A program made the position numbers and the translations under genes. The notes beneath the pieces are model-generated. The model was not told the DNA's origin. It searched no databases and was given only the letters and a program-made list of their open reading frames with translations. DNA of 64,000 nucleotides from Papilionanthe hookeriana x Papilionanthe teres. Its lineage: Eukaryota > Streptophyta > Magnoliopsida > Asparagales > Orchidaceae. The DNA lies in NCBI GenBank assembly GCA_022702705.1, contig CM040423.1, forward strand, positions 113,393,738-113,457,737. Reading direction: 5' to 3'. This document shows, piece after piece, positions 12,501 through 25,267 of the stretch (position 1 is its first letter; the number at the start of each line of letters is the position of its first letter).

Positions 12501-13396
12501 CATGACACATCCCTAAACCAAACTCAACAATTATTTGGCCCAACCTCTTTACAAAATTTCTATCCATAAATTCATTTTCAAACCTAAAAGCCCACTTCCC
12601 TAAACCTTCCTAAAAGCCCATTTCCACCAAATACAAAAGCCCAAAATTGGCCCTAAAGCCCACATGACATTTCCATTTGCCATCCATTTAATCAAAGCCA
12701 TTCCCTAAGTTCTAATCACATCATCAAATAATTCCAAATTAAGCCTCATGCCAAATTACCCCCTAAATGTCAAATATTTCTAAAACCCTTTTTTCATGAA
12801 ACAAGTCGACTTTTTTAAAGCCAAATGCAAGCCATGCAAGACATAGACAATCCACATGAAGCCATGGGGGGTTTGACTTGTCACCATGACCAAAATGGAA
12901 AGAAGAGGGGACCCTTTAATGATTCTCTTAAGAATGATTAACCACTCCCATGTCTCCCCTAACTCTTGCTTAAGCTTAATTGTACTTGGATTGTGACTTG
13001 ACCCCACTAATCAAGCTGATCCAAGTGACTTTCCCTTCAGCCCAAATTGGCCTTGGAGGGTGAACCTAACCCAAAACCAAGAGTTGACCCATTTAGACCT
13101 AAAAGCTAGCCCTTTTCCCATTCCACTTTGATTCGAACCCTTTACACATGGCAAGGCCCGATTGATTGCACAAGCCTCCAGCCACGACCCACTGGACACG
13201 AGAGTGACCCATGCCTGCCGGCCAGCCGCCTGGGTCGCCGGAAAACACCATGGCCGAGACCTTGGGAGGACCCAAATTTTGGAATTCCACCTTGCTGAGC
13301 TGCCTCACTCCAAATGGCCATTGCAGCTGTTCTTCTCCTCACCAGAGCAGCTGATCCCAACCATTAAACCCCCCTGGGAGAGCCTCCAGCCATGCC

Positions 13397-13404
13397 TATT
13401 TAAA
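13397..13404 (+). promoter_or_regulatory. TATA box of inner giant LTR
   Basis: TATTTAAA at the position shared by all copies, followed by ctctcggccatgg. Confidence 0.6.
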
Positions 13405-13826
13405 CACCATCCCCTCTCGGCCATGGGAGGTGCTGAAAAAAACCTTAAGGAAACTCTGCCAAAATTGTTCCAGACTACTCCCCATACACAGAGCACTTGA
13501 TCCCCACTGAAATCCCCCTGCCATTTCTTCTCTGTAAGCTCGATTTCGGAGTTGAAATCCAAGCCCAAAACCGGGACACTTCTCCACGGTGGATCAATCC
13601 TCAAATTGATTGGTCCTACACCTTCACCGGACCAAGAGAAGGTGTCCACCAGCAAAAGCCCCATCTCCGAGGCCACCCGGTTGTTCCGGACTCCAAAGGT
13701 TGTGATCGGCCTTGGTGGAAATCACACCTAGGCAATTCACCACATCCCCGGGCTTCATCCACTAGCCTCCTGCAGCTCCAACGAACGTGCCGAGCATCTC
13801 CGATTGAGGCTTCACCTCTCGAGCTA

Positions 13827-13834
13827 AGGTATGG
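13827..13834 (+). other. Candidate 5' splice site, inner giant LTR
   Basis: AAGGTATG, 425 bp after the TATA box and conserved in all copies. Confidence 0.35.
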
Positions 13835-13903
13835 CCTCACTCTTCTTCCCGAGCTTCGAACATTCTCCATTTTTATTGTGTAAATTTCATCCCACATAAA
13901 CCG

Positions 13904-13938
13904 TATGGATGTGTTCGTCTTCTCGAGACGAATCCATA
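13904..13938 (+). other. Conserved stem-loop, inner giant LTR
   Basis: The same paired arms (TATGGA..TTCGTCT with AGACGAA.TCCATA) as in copy 1. The loop is ctcg-like here and differs from the loop of copies 1 and 3. Confidence 0.6.
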
Positions 13939-15984
13939 GAGCATAAGAACATGAAAATCCATTGAGTATCGAGTGAGATATTAGGGATTTAGTGTGGACG
14001 GCTCTCGGGTGAGGACACTTGGAGACGATGAACGGATGCGCGTTCATTTAATACACGCGCGGACGGACGGCCAGGATCGCGTCGGATCAGAAGACGGAGC
14101 GATACAGCGGGTCCCGGGAGCGCTAACGCGGATGGCGGCGTCGAATGGGATCGTGACGCGTGTGCCTTCGGAGATGTTAAGGATGACGTGGCGCCGCGTG
14201 GATAAATAGAAAATTAGGGGTATTTTCTATTTATTTAATTCCCTAAACTTCAAAAATTCATAACTTTGTGTAGGAAAATCATAAAAATAAAATAAAAATA
14301 CCCTCTTGCTCGGTGAACGAGAGGAGAATAATGTGGAAAAGAAATTAATTAATTTTGTCCAGTATTTTATTTTTAATTAATTATTTACTCCCTGCATTGT
14401 TTTAATTCTCCATGCATGTATACAATTCACCATGGCATGAGACCATAAGGCTTTTGAAGCCTCTGAATTTGGGAACATTCCCTGAATTTTCCAAAGTCAG
14501 AGGCCATCCCTATGAAGAGTTATTGATTTTTCAAATCCATGTCACTGTTTTGAGTATTTTAATTCCAATAAATAGCATGTTGTGAAATAAATTCTAGGAA
14601 AATTTGGTGATGCTCCTTATGACCAGAGAACCCTAGGAAAAATAGGTTTTGAGTTAGTTCATTTTAGACAACCCTAATTGGCTTAAACACTCAAAATAGG
14701 TCTCTAATTAATTAGAGTTAACCATAGATCAAATTGACTTGAAATCAATTCTCCACTGACCTTTAGGATCAGAGGAACCCACCATAAAAGTTTGAAGTCA
14801 ATTGGACTTGGTTAGCCCTACTAATTGGGTTGATTAAGCCACTTAGTCTTTTTAAACTTTAAAAATTCATAACTTTCAAAATACCTTTCAAAAATTCACC
14901 AAATTGGTTTTAGAGCCTCTCTGATATCAGGGGAATTTAAGAAAATTAAAATTTCAATTTTCTAAAAAAGTTGATTTTTAATATTATTTTAATATTTTTA
15001 ATAATTAAAAAATAATAAAAATCACAAAAATAATAAAATTCACCAAAATGTCACATTTTGAATTTTAGTCACTTAGGAACAAACCCCATATTTTTCTTAG
15101 GCCTATTTGGTGAGATATTAATTTTTAAAGCCCTAGGGTAATTTTAAAATTAAAAAAATATATTTTCTAGCATTTTCACTAAAATAATTGTAATAAATCA
15201 TAGAAAAATCAGAAAATTGCAAAATTTGCTTCTCTAGTTTCCTTGATATCAGAGAGATTTTTGAAAAACATAAAATTCATTTTTCAACATTTATTTTATT
15301 TTTAATTTAATTAATACTCCAGAACTTAAAATAATTCTAATAAATAAAATATAATTCAAAAAATCACAAAAATTGGTCTAAGTGGTCCTCTGGTCATTAG
15401 GAATGTCCCATAATTTTCTTAAGGACAGAAACTTTTCCTTGGTCATGTTATTAAATTTTCCTTGGAAATCTCTATTTTCTACCAAAAATAATTATATAAA
15501 TAAATTAAATACAGAAAAATCACATTTTCTCCTCTCATGTCTTTATTGACATATGAGTGAAGTCACATAAAAATTTCAAGTTCATTTGAGTTCAATTTAC
15601 TGAGTTATGAAATTATTAGGCTTGAAGGGCAAAATGGTAATTAAAATTTTAACCCTTAATTAAAACTTTAGGTTTAATAAAAATTAACAAGTAAAATATT
15701 TGATCCTAATCTGATTTGGATGATTGAAATTTAATAATTGAAGGGTAGAAACCCATTAAGCAATTTAAAATGATTAAACTTTAATTAAATAATTGATTAA
15801 ATTTGGAAGAATAATAAAATTGGAATTATTAAAATAGGGATATTATTAGGAAGAGATTCATTCTTTAATTTAAAAATCCCTAAATTAATCATTTCATTAA
15901 TGTTTAATTCTTAATCAAAATGATAATTCAAATTTAAAACATTGAAAGACTTAATCATTAAACTAAAATTAAATAATTGAACTC

Positions 15985-16310
15985 TTTAATTAAAATTAAA
16001 ATGAATAAAATTAAATTAAATTAAATTAAAAAATTAAATTAAATTAAATTAAATCAAATTAAAAATTAAATTAAAAATTAAATCAAATTAAAAATTAAAT
16101 TAAAAAATTAAATTAAATTAAGAATTAAATTAAATAAAATTAAATTGAAAAATTAAATTAAATTAAATTAAATTAAATTAAATCAACTTAAATTAAAAAT
16201 TAAATTAAATCAAATTAATTCAATGTAACATCAAATCAAACTAAATTGAATTAAGTTGAATTAAATTAAATTAAATTAAATTAAATTGAATTAAGTTGAA
16301 TTAAATAACA
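15985..16310. repeat. (AAATT)n tract, inner giant LTR
   Basis: An imperfect aaatt array with interruptions such as aaaaattaaat and aatcaaatt. Confidence 0.8.
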
Positions 16311-18167
16311 TCACCTAAGACATAAAGAACTCAAAATAAATCTAAGATAACTTGAACACTATTCCAAACTTAAATCATTAATTTGAACTTAAATTTGAAT
16401 CACAAACCATTTGAACACCAATTTACCCTCAAGAGCTTTAGTTATCATAACCCCTAAACAGAATATTAAATGAAATGTTACTTCACTTATAGGACATTCA
16501 AATATCCTAGTTCACCGAGCGAGTTAACAAAACTTGAAAACCTCGGACGATCGATTCATTTACACAATTAAATTCATTTGGACTTAAAACAATCCTAGAA
16601 ATATTGAAAAGATGTTTAAGATTCTTCTTAAGCACTTCCTCGATATGATAGGATATTTATAAGAATAATTGAACTTAATTGTCCTTTGATGAAGAAAATC
16701 GTCTTCGAACCAAAAACACAAAGAACCTAGACGTCATAGGAAATGACTAGCTATAGGATTAGGAATTTGGTAGAAAACCATAACCCTTTCCCTTAGCTTT
16801 ACCTAGGAACTTGCTTAAATATTCTAACCGTGTTTTAAGTGCGGCTTGGGATGACGGGAAGACCCTCCGGGTACGCTTTTATTTTATTGCGATTTACTTT
16901 ACGGCAATTTATTTAATCGCATCGCACTTACTTTTCTTGCATGATAAACAACGGTTGCATGAAAACCTACACCTTTAGGACAGAAACCAAAACCGAAACC
17001 CATAACTAAATTAAAAGACACTACAAGATAAAATTCACCTCCACAACATTTTAAAATATAAGACAACTCAAAATTTAATCACAAACGAACACAAAAATAC
17101 AACTACAACTAAATTAAAACGTCTTGTTGGATGATCGGGAATACCTCGGATGATGTAACCTACGTGTTGCTAACGGGATTTCCCGCGGTCTAAATGAAAG
17201 TGTGGAACTCATTCGGTTGAGTTTAGCAAATTCATCCGGACTAAGTGAATCCGATAAAAATAATGATGCCGGAAGGATGGAACCGTGGGATCTTAACCGG
17301 TGTTGTTATAATCAACTTTAAGATTTGTTTTAATTAAAACACAAAAAACACTTGGAAATTAAGACTTCTCTAAACCAAAAAACTTTTCTCATCCCCTGAT
17401 TTATGATTTCTAAAACTAAACCTCTGTAACAACAAGGAGCTCGGAGCATGGTGGGCAGCACGGCCATCGTCGTCAGCAAAACTTGAACCTACTTCAGCAA
17501 AACTTTCTTAGAATTGAACAACAAAGCCATAGGACTTCGAGGTAGTTTGCACTAGTGCAACATAAATCCTCAACTCTTCGTTAGGCATTTGCATTGCAAA
17601 TTAAGCCCTAACCGGTCTTAGGATTCCGAGGTAGTCGTCCGATACGACATAAACCCTCATATCTTACTGGCAATTTGTATGATTCTATCATATAAATATA
17701 AGCCCTAATTAACTAAAATTGGCAAGATTAAAACATTAAATAAACATTAGGACTTTCCTAAATCCAAGCCCAAACAATAGGATAGTCGGGAGATTATCGA
17801 AGTTCACTTCGAATCCGTAATTTCTCCTACTTTTCTTCCTTTGAATTCCCAAAATAAAATGTTCCAAACTTGATACATTCCCTATTGAGATTTCCAAAAT
17901 TCAATTCTTTGAAAACTTAAACTTTGAAATTCTTGAGAGCGGAATTATTGATTATTATCGAGAGTTTTCTTAGGTGATTCCCGTCACTTAAGATGTAATT
18001 AACTATAGGGGCTTGCCCTTATAGGGAATTTTAAAGAACCCGAGTAATATAAACCCCGCTTAATTCATTTATATTAAGCAGGGAATTTGTCGGCTTATAA
18101 AATTGGTTCGCGGACCAAACGGATGTCACAAATCTTCTAGTTTATTTAACCGAGCCCCACCATCAGC

Positions 18168-18375
18168 GGTGTGTCTATCCTTAGGGATAGATACACGGTT
18201 TGTGATGCGGTGCTCGTTTATATAAACTATTTGGGATGTGAGATCAGTTTGATTTCATATCTTAAAATCTTCAAATTTAAAATTATTTTCAAAATCAATT
18301 ACTACTTTCTAAATTATATCTATATTTAAATTAAATTTAAAATTCGCCGACAACTTCTGTAGGCGACCCCTTTTC
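18168..18375 (+). other. Structured U5 end of giant LTR
   Basis: Three inverted repeats follow one another. GTGTCTATCC pairs with GGATAGATACAC (18170-18197). GTTTATATAAAC is a perfect 12-bp palindrome at 18216-18227. TCGCC pairs with GGCGA near the LTR end (about 18345-18367). The same series occurs near 6200-6395, 24003-24205 and 61980-62185. Confidence 0.6.
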
Positions 18376-19300
18376 AAAACACACAATCCAAAAATATGCC
18401 GACAATGACACTTCCCTAAACTAAACCCAACATTTGAAAGGCCCAATCTTTACCAAAATTTTCATCCATCAACTTGATTTAAAATCTAAAAGCCCACTTT
18501 CCTAAAGCCTTTAAAAGCTCATTCCTAAACAATTCCAAAAGCCCAAAATTGACCCTAAAGACCACATAGCACCTCTTTCCATCATCCATTTCAATTGAAG
18601 CCATCCCTAAGTTTTAAATCAATGGTTAAATCATTCTAAATCAAGCCTCATGCCAATTTCCCCTAAATTCATCAAAAATGCTAAAACACTTTTTCATGAA
18701 ACAAGCCAACCTTATCCAAGCCAAATGTAAGCCAAATGTGAGCCATTTACAAGCCATATGAAGCCATGAGAGTTTTGACACCTCACCTAGTCATTTATGG
18801 CAAGAAGAGGGGAGCCTTTCTTAAGCCTTCATTAAGCCCTTTTAACCCCATCTATGCTACACTATAAACCAAGTTTAGCCACATCACCTTGGATGGGGAC
18901 TTCACCACCCCTTCCTAGCTGACCCAAATGATTCTCCCTCAGCCCAAAGTCAAGCCTTGGGGAGGTGCACCTAGCCTAAACCATGCCTTGGACCAAATCA
19001 AACCAAAATAAGCCTTCCCCGCTTTCCACTTAAATCAAATCCTTTACACATGGCCAAAGCCAATTGCTTGCACCAAACTCAATCCCTGGACTCACTGAGT
19101 CAAGATGGTGACCTGACCCTGCCGACTAGCCGCCTAGGTCGCCGGAAAACGCCATGGCTGAGAGCTCCATGTGAGCCAAACTCCCAAATTCTCCCTAGCT
19201 GAGCTGCCCCATGCCCAATGGCCACTGTGGCTGTTCTTCCCTTGACCAATGCAGCTAATCCCAAGCCTTAACTCCCCCTGGGAAGCCCTCCAGCCAGCTC

Positions 19301-19308
19301 TATTTAAA
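19301..19308 (+). promoter_or_regulatory. TATA box of outer giant LTR
   Basis: TATTTAAA followed by ctctcggcc, as in the other copies. Confidence 0.6.
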
Positions 19309-19728
19309 CTCCACCCCCTCTCGGCCAAATAAGGTGATGAACCAGAGTTTAACAAAACTCTTCCAAAATTGCTCCAGGACCTTCTCCTAACCCAGAGCAA
19401 TTGATTCCCATTGTCCCTTTGCCTTAATCCCCATTAACAGAGCTCAATTTCTCAGTCAAAAATCCACCCAAAAACCAGGACAACTCTGAAACCTTCACCA
19501 AAACCAAATTAAACTCACCCACACCTGCACAAAACTTAGAGAAAGAGTTCCCCAGTGAAAGCCCCCTCACCAGGCTAGCCATCCTCTCTATCGGCCAAGC
19601 TTTAAAATCGGCCTTGGTCACTTTCATACCTAGGTAATTCCCCAGAGCTAGAGACTTCATCTGGAGCTTCCTTGGGTGCAATCGAAGATGCCACAACTCT
19701 CTGATTGAAGCTTCACTTCTCAGAGCCA

Positions 19729-19736
19729 AGGTATGG
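19729..19736 (+). other. Candidate 5' splice site, outer giant LTR
   Basis: AAGGTATG, 423 bp after the TATA box. Confidence 0.35.
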
Positions 19737-19806
19737 ACCCCTTCTTCCTCCTGAGCTTCTAGCAATTCTCTATTTTGCTTAACTTAATTTCATAGCATAT
19801 AAACCG

Positions 19807-19841
19807 TATGGATGTGTTCGTCTCCTCAAGACGAATCCATA
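19807..19841 (+). other. Conserved stem-loop, outer giant LTR
   Basis: TATGGA..TTCGTCT pairs with AGACGAA.TCCATA around the loop cctca. Confidence 0.6.
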
Positions 19842-22800
19842 GAGTCTAAGAACACAAAAATCCGTTGAGAAATGAGAGAGATCTTAGGGTTTTAGTGTGG
19901 ACAGCTCAGGACACACCAGTCATAGTAGATGACCAGGGGTCGTCCGATCGCGCGTGTATTGAGTGGACAGTCCAGATTGCGCCGGATCGAAGGATGGAAC
20001 TAGACCGCGGGCCGCGTGGCATCTGAGTCAGATGGCAGCATCGAATGGGAGCGCGCCGCGTGGGCTTTCGGATCCGCCGAGGTTGAGGCAGCACCGCGCT
20101 GGATAATTAGATAAATAGGCTATTTTTTATTTATTTAAATACCCAGAAATTGAAAAATCCATAACTTTGCATAGAAAAATCATAAAAATAAACTAAAAAT
20201 ATACTCTTGCTCAGTGAATAGAGGAGAATAATGTGGAAAAAGAATTGAGTTAATTTGATGAGTATTTTATTTTTAATTAATTATTTACTCATTTCAATGT
20301 TTTAATTCTCCATTTGCATAGACAATTCACCATGGCATGAGACCATAGGGCTTTTGTAGCCTCTGATCTTGGGAACATTCCTTGAATTTTCCAAAGTCAG
20401 AGGCCATCTCTATGGAAAGTTATTGATTTTCTAAATTTTTGTGCATGTTTTAATATTTTAATTCCAGTAATTAGCATGTTACATAGAAAATTCTAGGAAA
20501 ATTTGGTGAAGTATCTTAGGACCAGAGGACCCTAGGAAAATTATGGTTTGAGTTAATTCATTAAGAATAACCCTAATTGGCCTAAATACTCAAAACTGAA
20601 CCCTAATTAATTAAGAGTAGCCACACATCAAAATAACTTGAAAACAATTTTTCACTGGTCTTTAGGATCAGGGGAGTCTCAAATAAAAATTTTAAACCAA
20701 TTGGAGGTGTTTAACCCCACTAAATGGACTAATTAAGTTATATGACCAAAATTAAACATTAAAAATTCATTACATTTTAAAAATTCACCAAAATGGTTTT
20801 GGGGCTTCTCTGATGTTAGGGGAGTCTAAGAAAATTAAAATTAAAATTTTCTAAAAATCTTCATTTTTAATCTTATTTAATATTTTAATAATTAAAAAAT
20901 AATAATATAAATCACAAAAAAATTAAAAATCATAAAAATGTCATATTTTGCCTCCTAATCACTTAGGAATAAACCAAATATTTTTCTCAAGTCTCTAGGT
21001 TAAGATATTGAATTTTAAAGGATTAAAATAATTTTTAATATTAAAAAATGAATTTCCCTACATTTTCACTAAATTAATTCTAATAAATCAAAGAAAAATT
21101 AGAAAAATATAAAATTTATTTCTCTGAACTTCTTGAGGTCATAGAGATATATGAAAAATATAAAATTCATTTTTCAACTCTAATTTTATTTTGTAATTAA
21201 TTAACACTCCAAAACTCAAAATAATCATAATAAATAAAATATAATTTAAAAAATCACCCAAATTGTTCCAAGTGGTCCTCTAGTCAATAAGAACATCCCA
21301 TAATTTTCATAAGGACAGAAACCTTGCCTTGGTCATGTTGTCTAATTTCCATTGAAAATCCCTATTTTTCATTAAGATAATTATATAAATTAAATTAAAT
21401 TCAGAAAAATCACATTTTTTCCTCTAATGTCTTAATTGTCATGTGAGTGAAGTGACATAAAAATTTTAAGTTCATTTGAGCTTAATTTAATGAGTTATGA
21501 AATAATTAGGCTTAAAAGGGCATAATAGTAATTAAGAATTTTAACCTCTAATTAAAACTTTAGGTTTAATCAAATGGAGGGTAAAATATTTGATTTTAAT
21601 TTTCTCTTAGATGATTGAAACCTAGGGAATTAAGGGGTAGAAACTTATTAATCTCAAAGATCAATTTGAATTTGGATTGTTAAGATTAGGGATATAATTT
21701 AAGAAGATATCAATTCTTTAATTTAAAATCCCTAAATGAATCACTTTAATAATATTCAACTCTTAATCAAACTCAAAAATGATAATTGAAATTAATAATT
21801 AAATAATTAAAAAGAAAAATAAACCTTAATTAAATTAAAAGCTTAAAACATTAAGTGATTTGATAATCAAATGAAAATAAATTTAAAACATTAAAAATTA
21901 ATCTCAAAGATCACTTGGAAACAAATCTAAAACAAATTTGAAATATTAAAGAAAACCAACTTTAAGACAATTCATAATTAAAAACATAAAAAAAATTAAA
22001 CCAATTAAAAATTAACTTAAAATATTTCAATTAAATTAAAATTAAATCATTAAAATCTAAATTGAATAATCTAAACACCTCTTTCAACCCAAATTAATCT
22101 AATACATTCAGATCATTTAAAATGTAAAGATTTAATTAAATTAAAACTACTTGAATACTATTCCAAACTTAAAATTATTAAAATTTCTTAACTAAATTAA
22201 ACCATTTTAAATCATCAATTCCAATTTTAAATCATTAAAATATTTAATAAACTGATTTGCCCTTAAAGGCTTGCGTTATCATAACTCTTAAATGGAGCAT
22301 TAAGTGAAATGTCACTTTACTCATGGGATAATCAAACATCCTAATTCACTGAGCAAGAAGCAAAATTTAATTGAATTTCTCGATGATTAATTCACCAGTA
22401 CAATAAAATTTATTTGGACTCAAAATAATCTCAAAAGATTTGAAAAGATGTTTAGGACTCGTCCTAAACACTTTCTCAATATGATGAGATGTTTTAGAAG
22501 AACAACTGAACTTAATTGTTCTTTGATGAAGAAAATCATCCTTAACAAAACAAAAGAACCTAGACGTCATAGGAATTGACTAGCTATAGGATTAGGATTT
22601 TGGTAGACAACCAGAACCTTCCTTTAGTTTTACCTAGGTGTTTTCTTGCAAATTATATAAATGCCTTAACATGTGCTTTAAGTGTAGCTTGGAATGACGA
22701 GAGAAGACCCTCCAGGTACGCTTTTATTTTATTGCAAGTTACTTACCTGTACTGCACTTTACTTTTCTTGCATGTTAAACAAGATTGTTGCATGAAAACT

Positions 22801-24246
22801 GAAACCTTTAGGATAGCCACAAAACTGAAACCCAAAACTAAAATTAAAAGTCACAACAAGATAACATTCACCGCCACAACATTCAAAATATAAAACAATT
22901 CAAATTTTAATCACAAACAGAACAACAAAACTACAATCGCAACTAAATTAAAACATCTTGTTGGATGATTGAGAATACCTCGGATGATGTAACCTATGTG
23001 TTGCTAACGGGATTTCCCACGGTCTAAATGAAAGTGTGGAACTCATTTAGTTGAGTTTAGCAAATTCATCTGGACTAAGTGAATCCGATAAAAATAACGG
23101 TGCCAGAATGATGAAGCTGTGGGATCTTAACCGGTGTTGTTATAATCAACTTTAGGATTCCCTTAATAAAACATTAAAGACATTTGGACTTTAAGATTTC
23201 TCTAAACCAAAACACTTCTCTCATCTCCTGATTTTCACTTTCTAAAACTAAACCTTGGCAGCAACAAGGAGCTTGAAGCATAGTGGGCAGCACGGCCATC
23301 GTCGTCAGCAAAACTGGAATCTACTTAAACAAAACCTTTCTTAGTTTAAATAACCAAGCCATAGGATTTCGAGGTAGTTTGCTTAGTGCAACATAAATCC
23401 TCAACTCCTCGTTAGGCATTTACATAATCATGTTATGTAAATTAAGCCCTAACCGGTCTTAGGACTCCGAGGTAGTCGTTTGGTACGACATAAACCCTCA
23501 CATCTTCGAGGCTATTTGTGTGATTATATCATGCAAGTATAAGTCCTAATTAACTAAATTGGCATGATTACAACATTAAATAATATTCCCAAATTGAAGC
23601 CAAATAATAGGATAGTTTGGGAAGTCACCAACATTCTTCTTGAATCCTCAGCTTCTCTTACTTCTCTTCCTTTGGACTCCTGAAATCAACTGTTCCAGAT
23701 TTGAGCTAATCCCTTTTGATATTTCCAAAATTCAATCCTTTGAAAACCTTAAAATTTGAAATTCTTGAGAGCAAAACCACTGATCATTATCGAGAGTTTT
23801 CTTAAATGATTCCCATCATTTAAGATGTAATTAACTATAGGGGCTTGCCCTTATAGGGAACTTTAAGAACCCTGGTAATATAAACCCTGCTTAATTCCCT
23901 TATATTAAGCGAGGGAACTTGTCGAGCTTATAAAATTGGTTCATGGACCAAATGGATGTCACAAATCTTCTAGTTTATTTAATCGAGCCCCATCATCAAG
24001 CAGTGTGTCTATTCTTCGAGATAGATATACAGTTTGTGATGCGGTGCTCGTTTATATAAACTATTTGGGATGTGAGATCAGTTTGATTTCATATCTTAAA
24101 ATTTTCAAGCTTAAAATTATTTTCAAAATCAAATGCTACTTTTCAAATTATACATATTTAAATTAAATTTAAAATATAAAATTCACCAACAATTTCTGTA
24201 GGCGAACCCTTTTCAAAATATAACTTAACCTAAAAATATGCCGACA

Positions 24247-25247
24247 TGGATCTTACATAATCTCAAGAAATTCTACAACTTAACATGCCAAATTAAGAAG
24301 TAAACAAAGTTTTCAGAATCAATCTTCACAACTTCTTCCAACTTTAAACACTGATACTTTCCACAATAATTCTCCATAAATTAATTACTTCTCCATTTAA
24401 GAAAGAAAAAGATAAAGTAAACTACTCAGAATGCATTGAGAAAATATAAAAACACATTGATTTGAAATTAAAAACCATAAGAAAAACAACAAACAAAAAC
24501 AAGTATTAATAAAAAAACTAAATGTAAGAACAAAAGTAAACCCTTATTTGAAAATTCTCTCCATAAGACTTAGGAAGTTCCTCTGAAACTTTAACTCTTC
24601 ACTAAACTACTCCTAAGAGTGGATCTCCCAACTCCGATGACTTAGAATAAACTTCAGACTTCAATAGAAACTAAACTAAAAGTAAGAAAAGAAGTGGGAA
24701 GAAGAAGACTTCACTCCGACCCTTTTCTCCTTTCTAAAATAAAAGTAAAATACTATAAAAACCCTCTTCAAAATGTAAGTGGAAGAGCCCTTCAAAAGGC
24801 AAAGGATGAGCTCCTTAATCTTTCCTAAGACTCTCTTTAAATAGTAAACCAAAAGGTGCATTGGTGTCTCTTCAAATGTGTCCAGATTCAATATATCCAC
24901 CAAAGAATGCACCCCTTCATTCAAACTTGCTGCCTAAAGGAAGTTATGGAAGTTACCACCAAGAGTTGCATCCCATCCCCTTTGAAATTGGCACTAAATT
25001 CCTTTAGAATTCGATTATTAACTGTGGCGGCTAAGCGCCGGCCCAGGGGCGCTTAGCCTTCAGTGCCCAAATTTTCATTTTTCATCTTTTTTCCTCCAAA
25101 TTTGATCCAATTTTGTTCCTTTCATCATGACCATCCATTTTCATTATACCTACAAGAAAAACACAAAATACCTTCCTTTAAAGTGCAATATCATTAAAAA
25201 TAGGTATAAAAATATGCATAAAAATACTATATATTTTAGGTGTATCA
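24247..25247 (-). mobile_element. Element B 3' LTR, proximal part
   Basis: It aligns with about 35736-36762 of the 5' LTR. On the coding strand the LTR begins here with TGATACACC. It includes the U3 with TATTTAAA (plus-strand 24838-24845) and a GC-rich inverted repeat at 25026-25058 (CTAAGCGCC...GGCGCTTAG). Confidence 0.88.
25026..25058. repeat. GC-rich inverted repeat in LTR of B
   Basis: GGCGGCTAAGCGCC faces GGCGCTTAGCC, and the outer pairs are decayed compared with the 5' LTR copy at 36540. Confidence 0.75.
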
Positions 25248-25267
25248 AAATCCCCTAAACTTAAAAT
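25248..25267 (-). other. Polypurine tract of element B
   Basis: On the minus strand it reads as a purine run AAGTTTAGGGGA followed by tttt and the LTR start TGATACACC. This is the usual site of plus-strand priming. Confidence 0.75.

Larger units (their letters stand above)
11027..18404 (+). mobile_element. Inner giant LTR (intact solo LTR, 7,378 bp)
   Basis: It starts TGTTGACC and ends TGCCGACA with TSD atgac (11022-11026 and 18405-18409). It interrupts the outer giant LTR: the text before it (catccaaatcactcatgac) and after it (atgacacttccctaaac) joins into the sequence seen within the inner LTR itself near 12490-12520. The ends form an imperfect inverted repeat (TGTTGACC and TGTCGGCA). It is the best reference copy of the family and is about four times longer than the Athila-like LTRs here. 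It contains a G-poor U3, TATA box, candidate splice donor, hairpins and an AATTA tract, but no supportable ORF. Confidence 0.92.
9546..24246 (+). mobile_element. Outer giant LTR (solo LTR), interrupted by inner giant LTR
   Basis: It starts TGTTGACC and ends TGCCGACA, flanked by the 5-bp TSD tggat (9541-9545 and 24247-24251). The empty site is visible in the 5' LTR of B at about 35735 (cgcattggatcttac). With the inner copy and its TSD removed it is about 7.3 kb. No internal retrotransposon region lies between its ends, so it is a solo LTR left by LTR-LTR recombination. It has fewer CpG sites than the inner copy, consistent with greater age. No coding gene is supported. Confidence 0.9.

Noticed and set aside
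18405..24246. Independent 5'-truncated giant LTR next to the inner copy
   Set aside because: It joins exactly to 9546-11026 through the atgac TSD, so it is the second half of the outer LTR.
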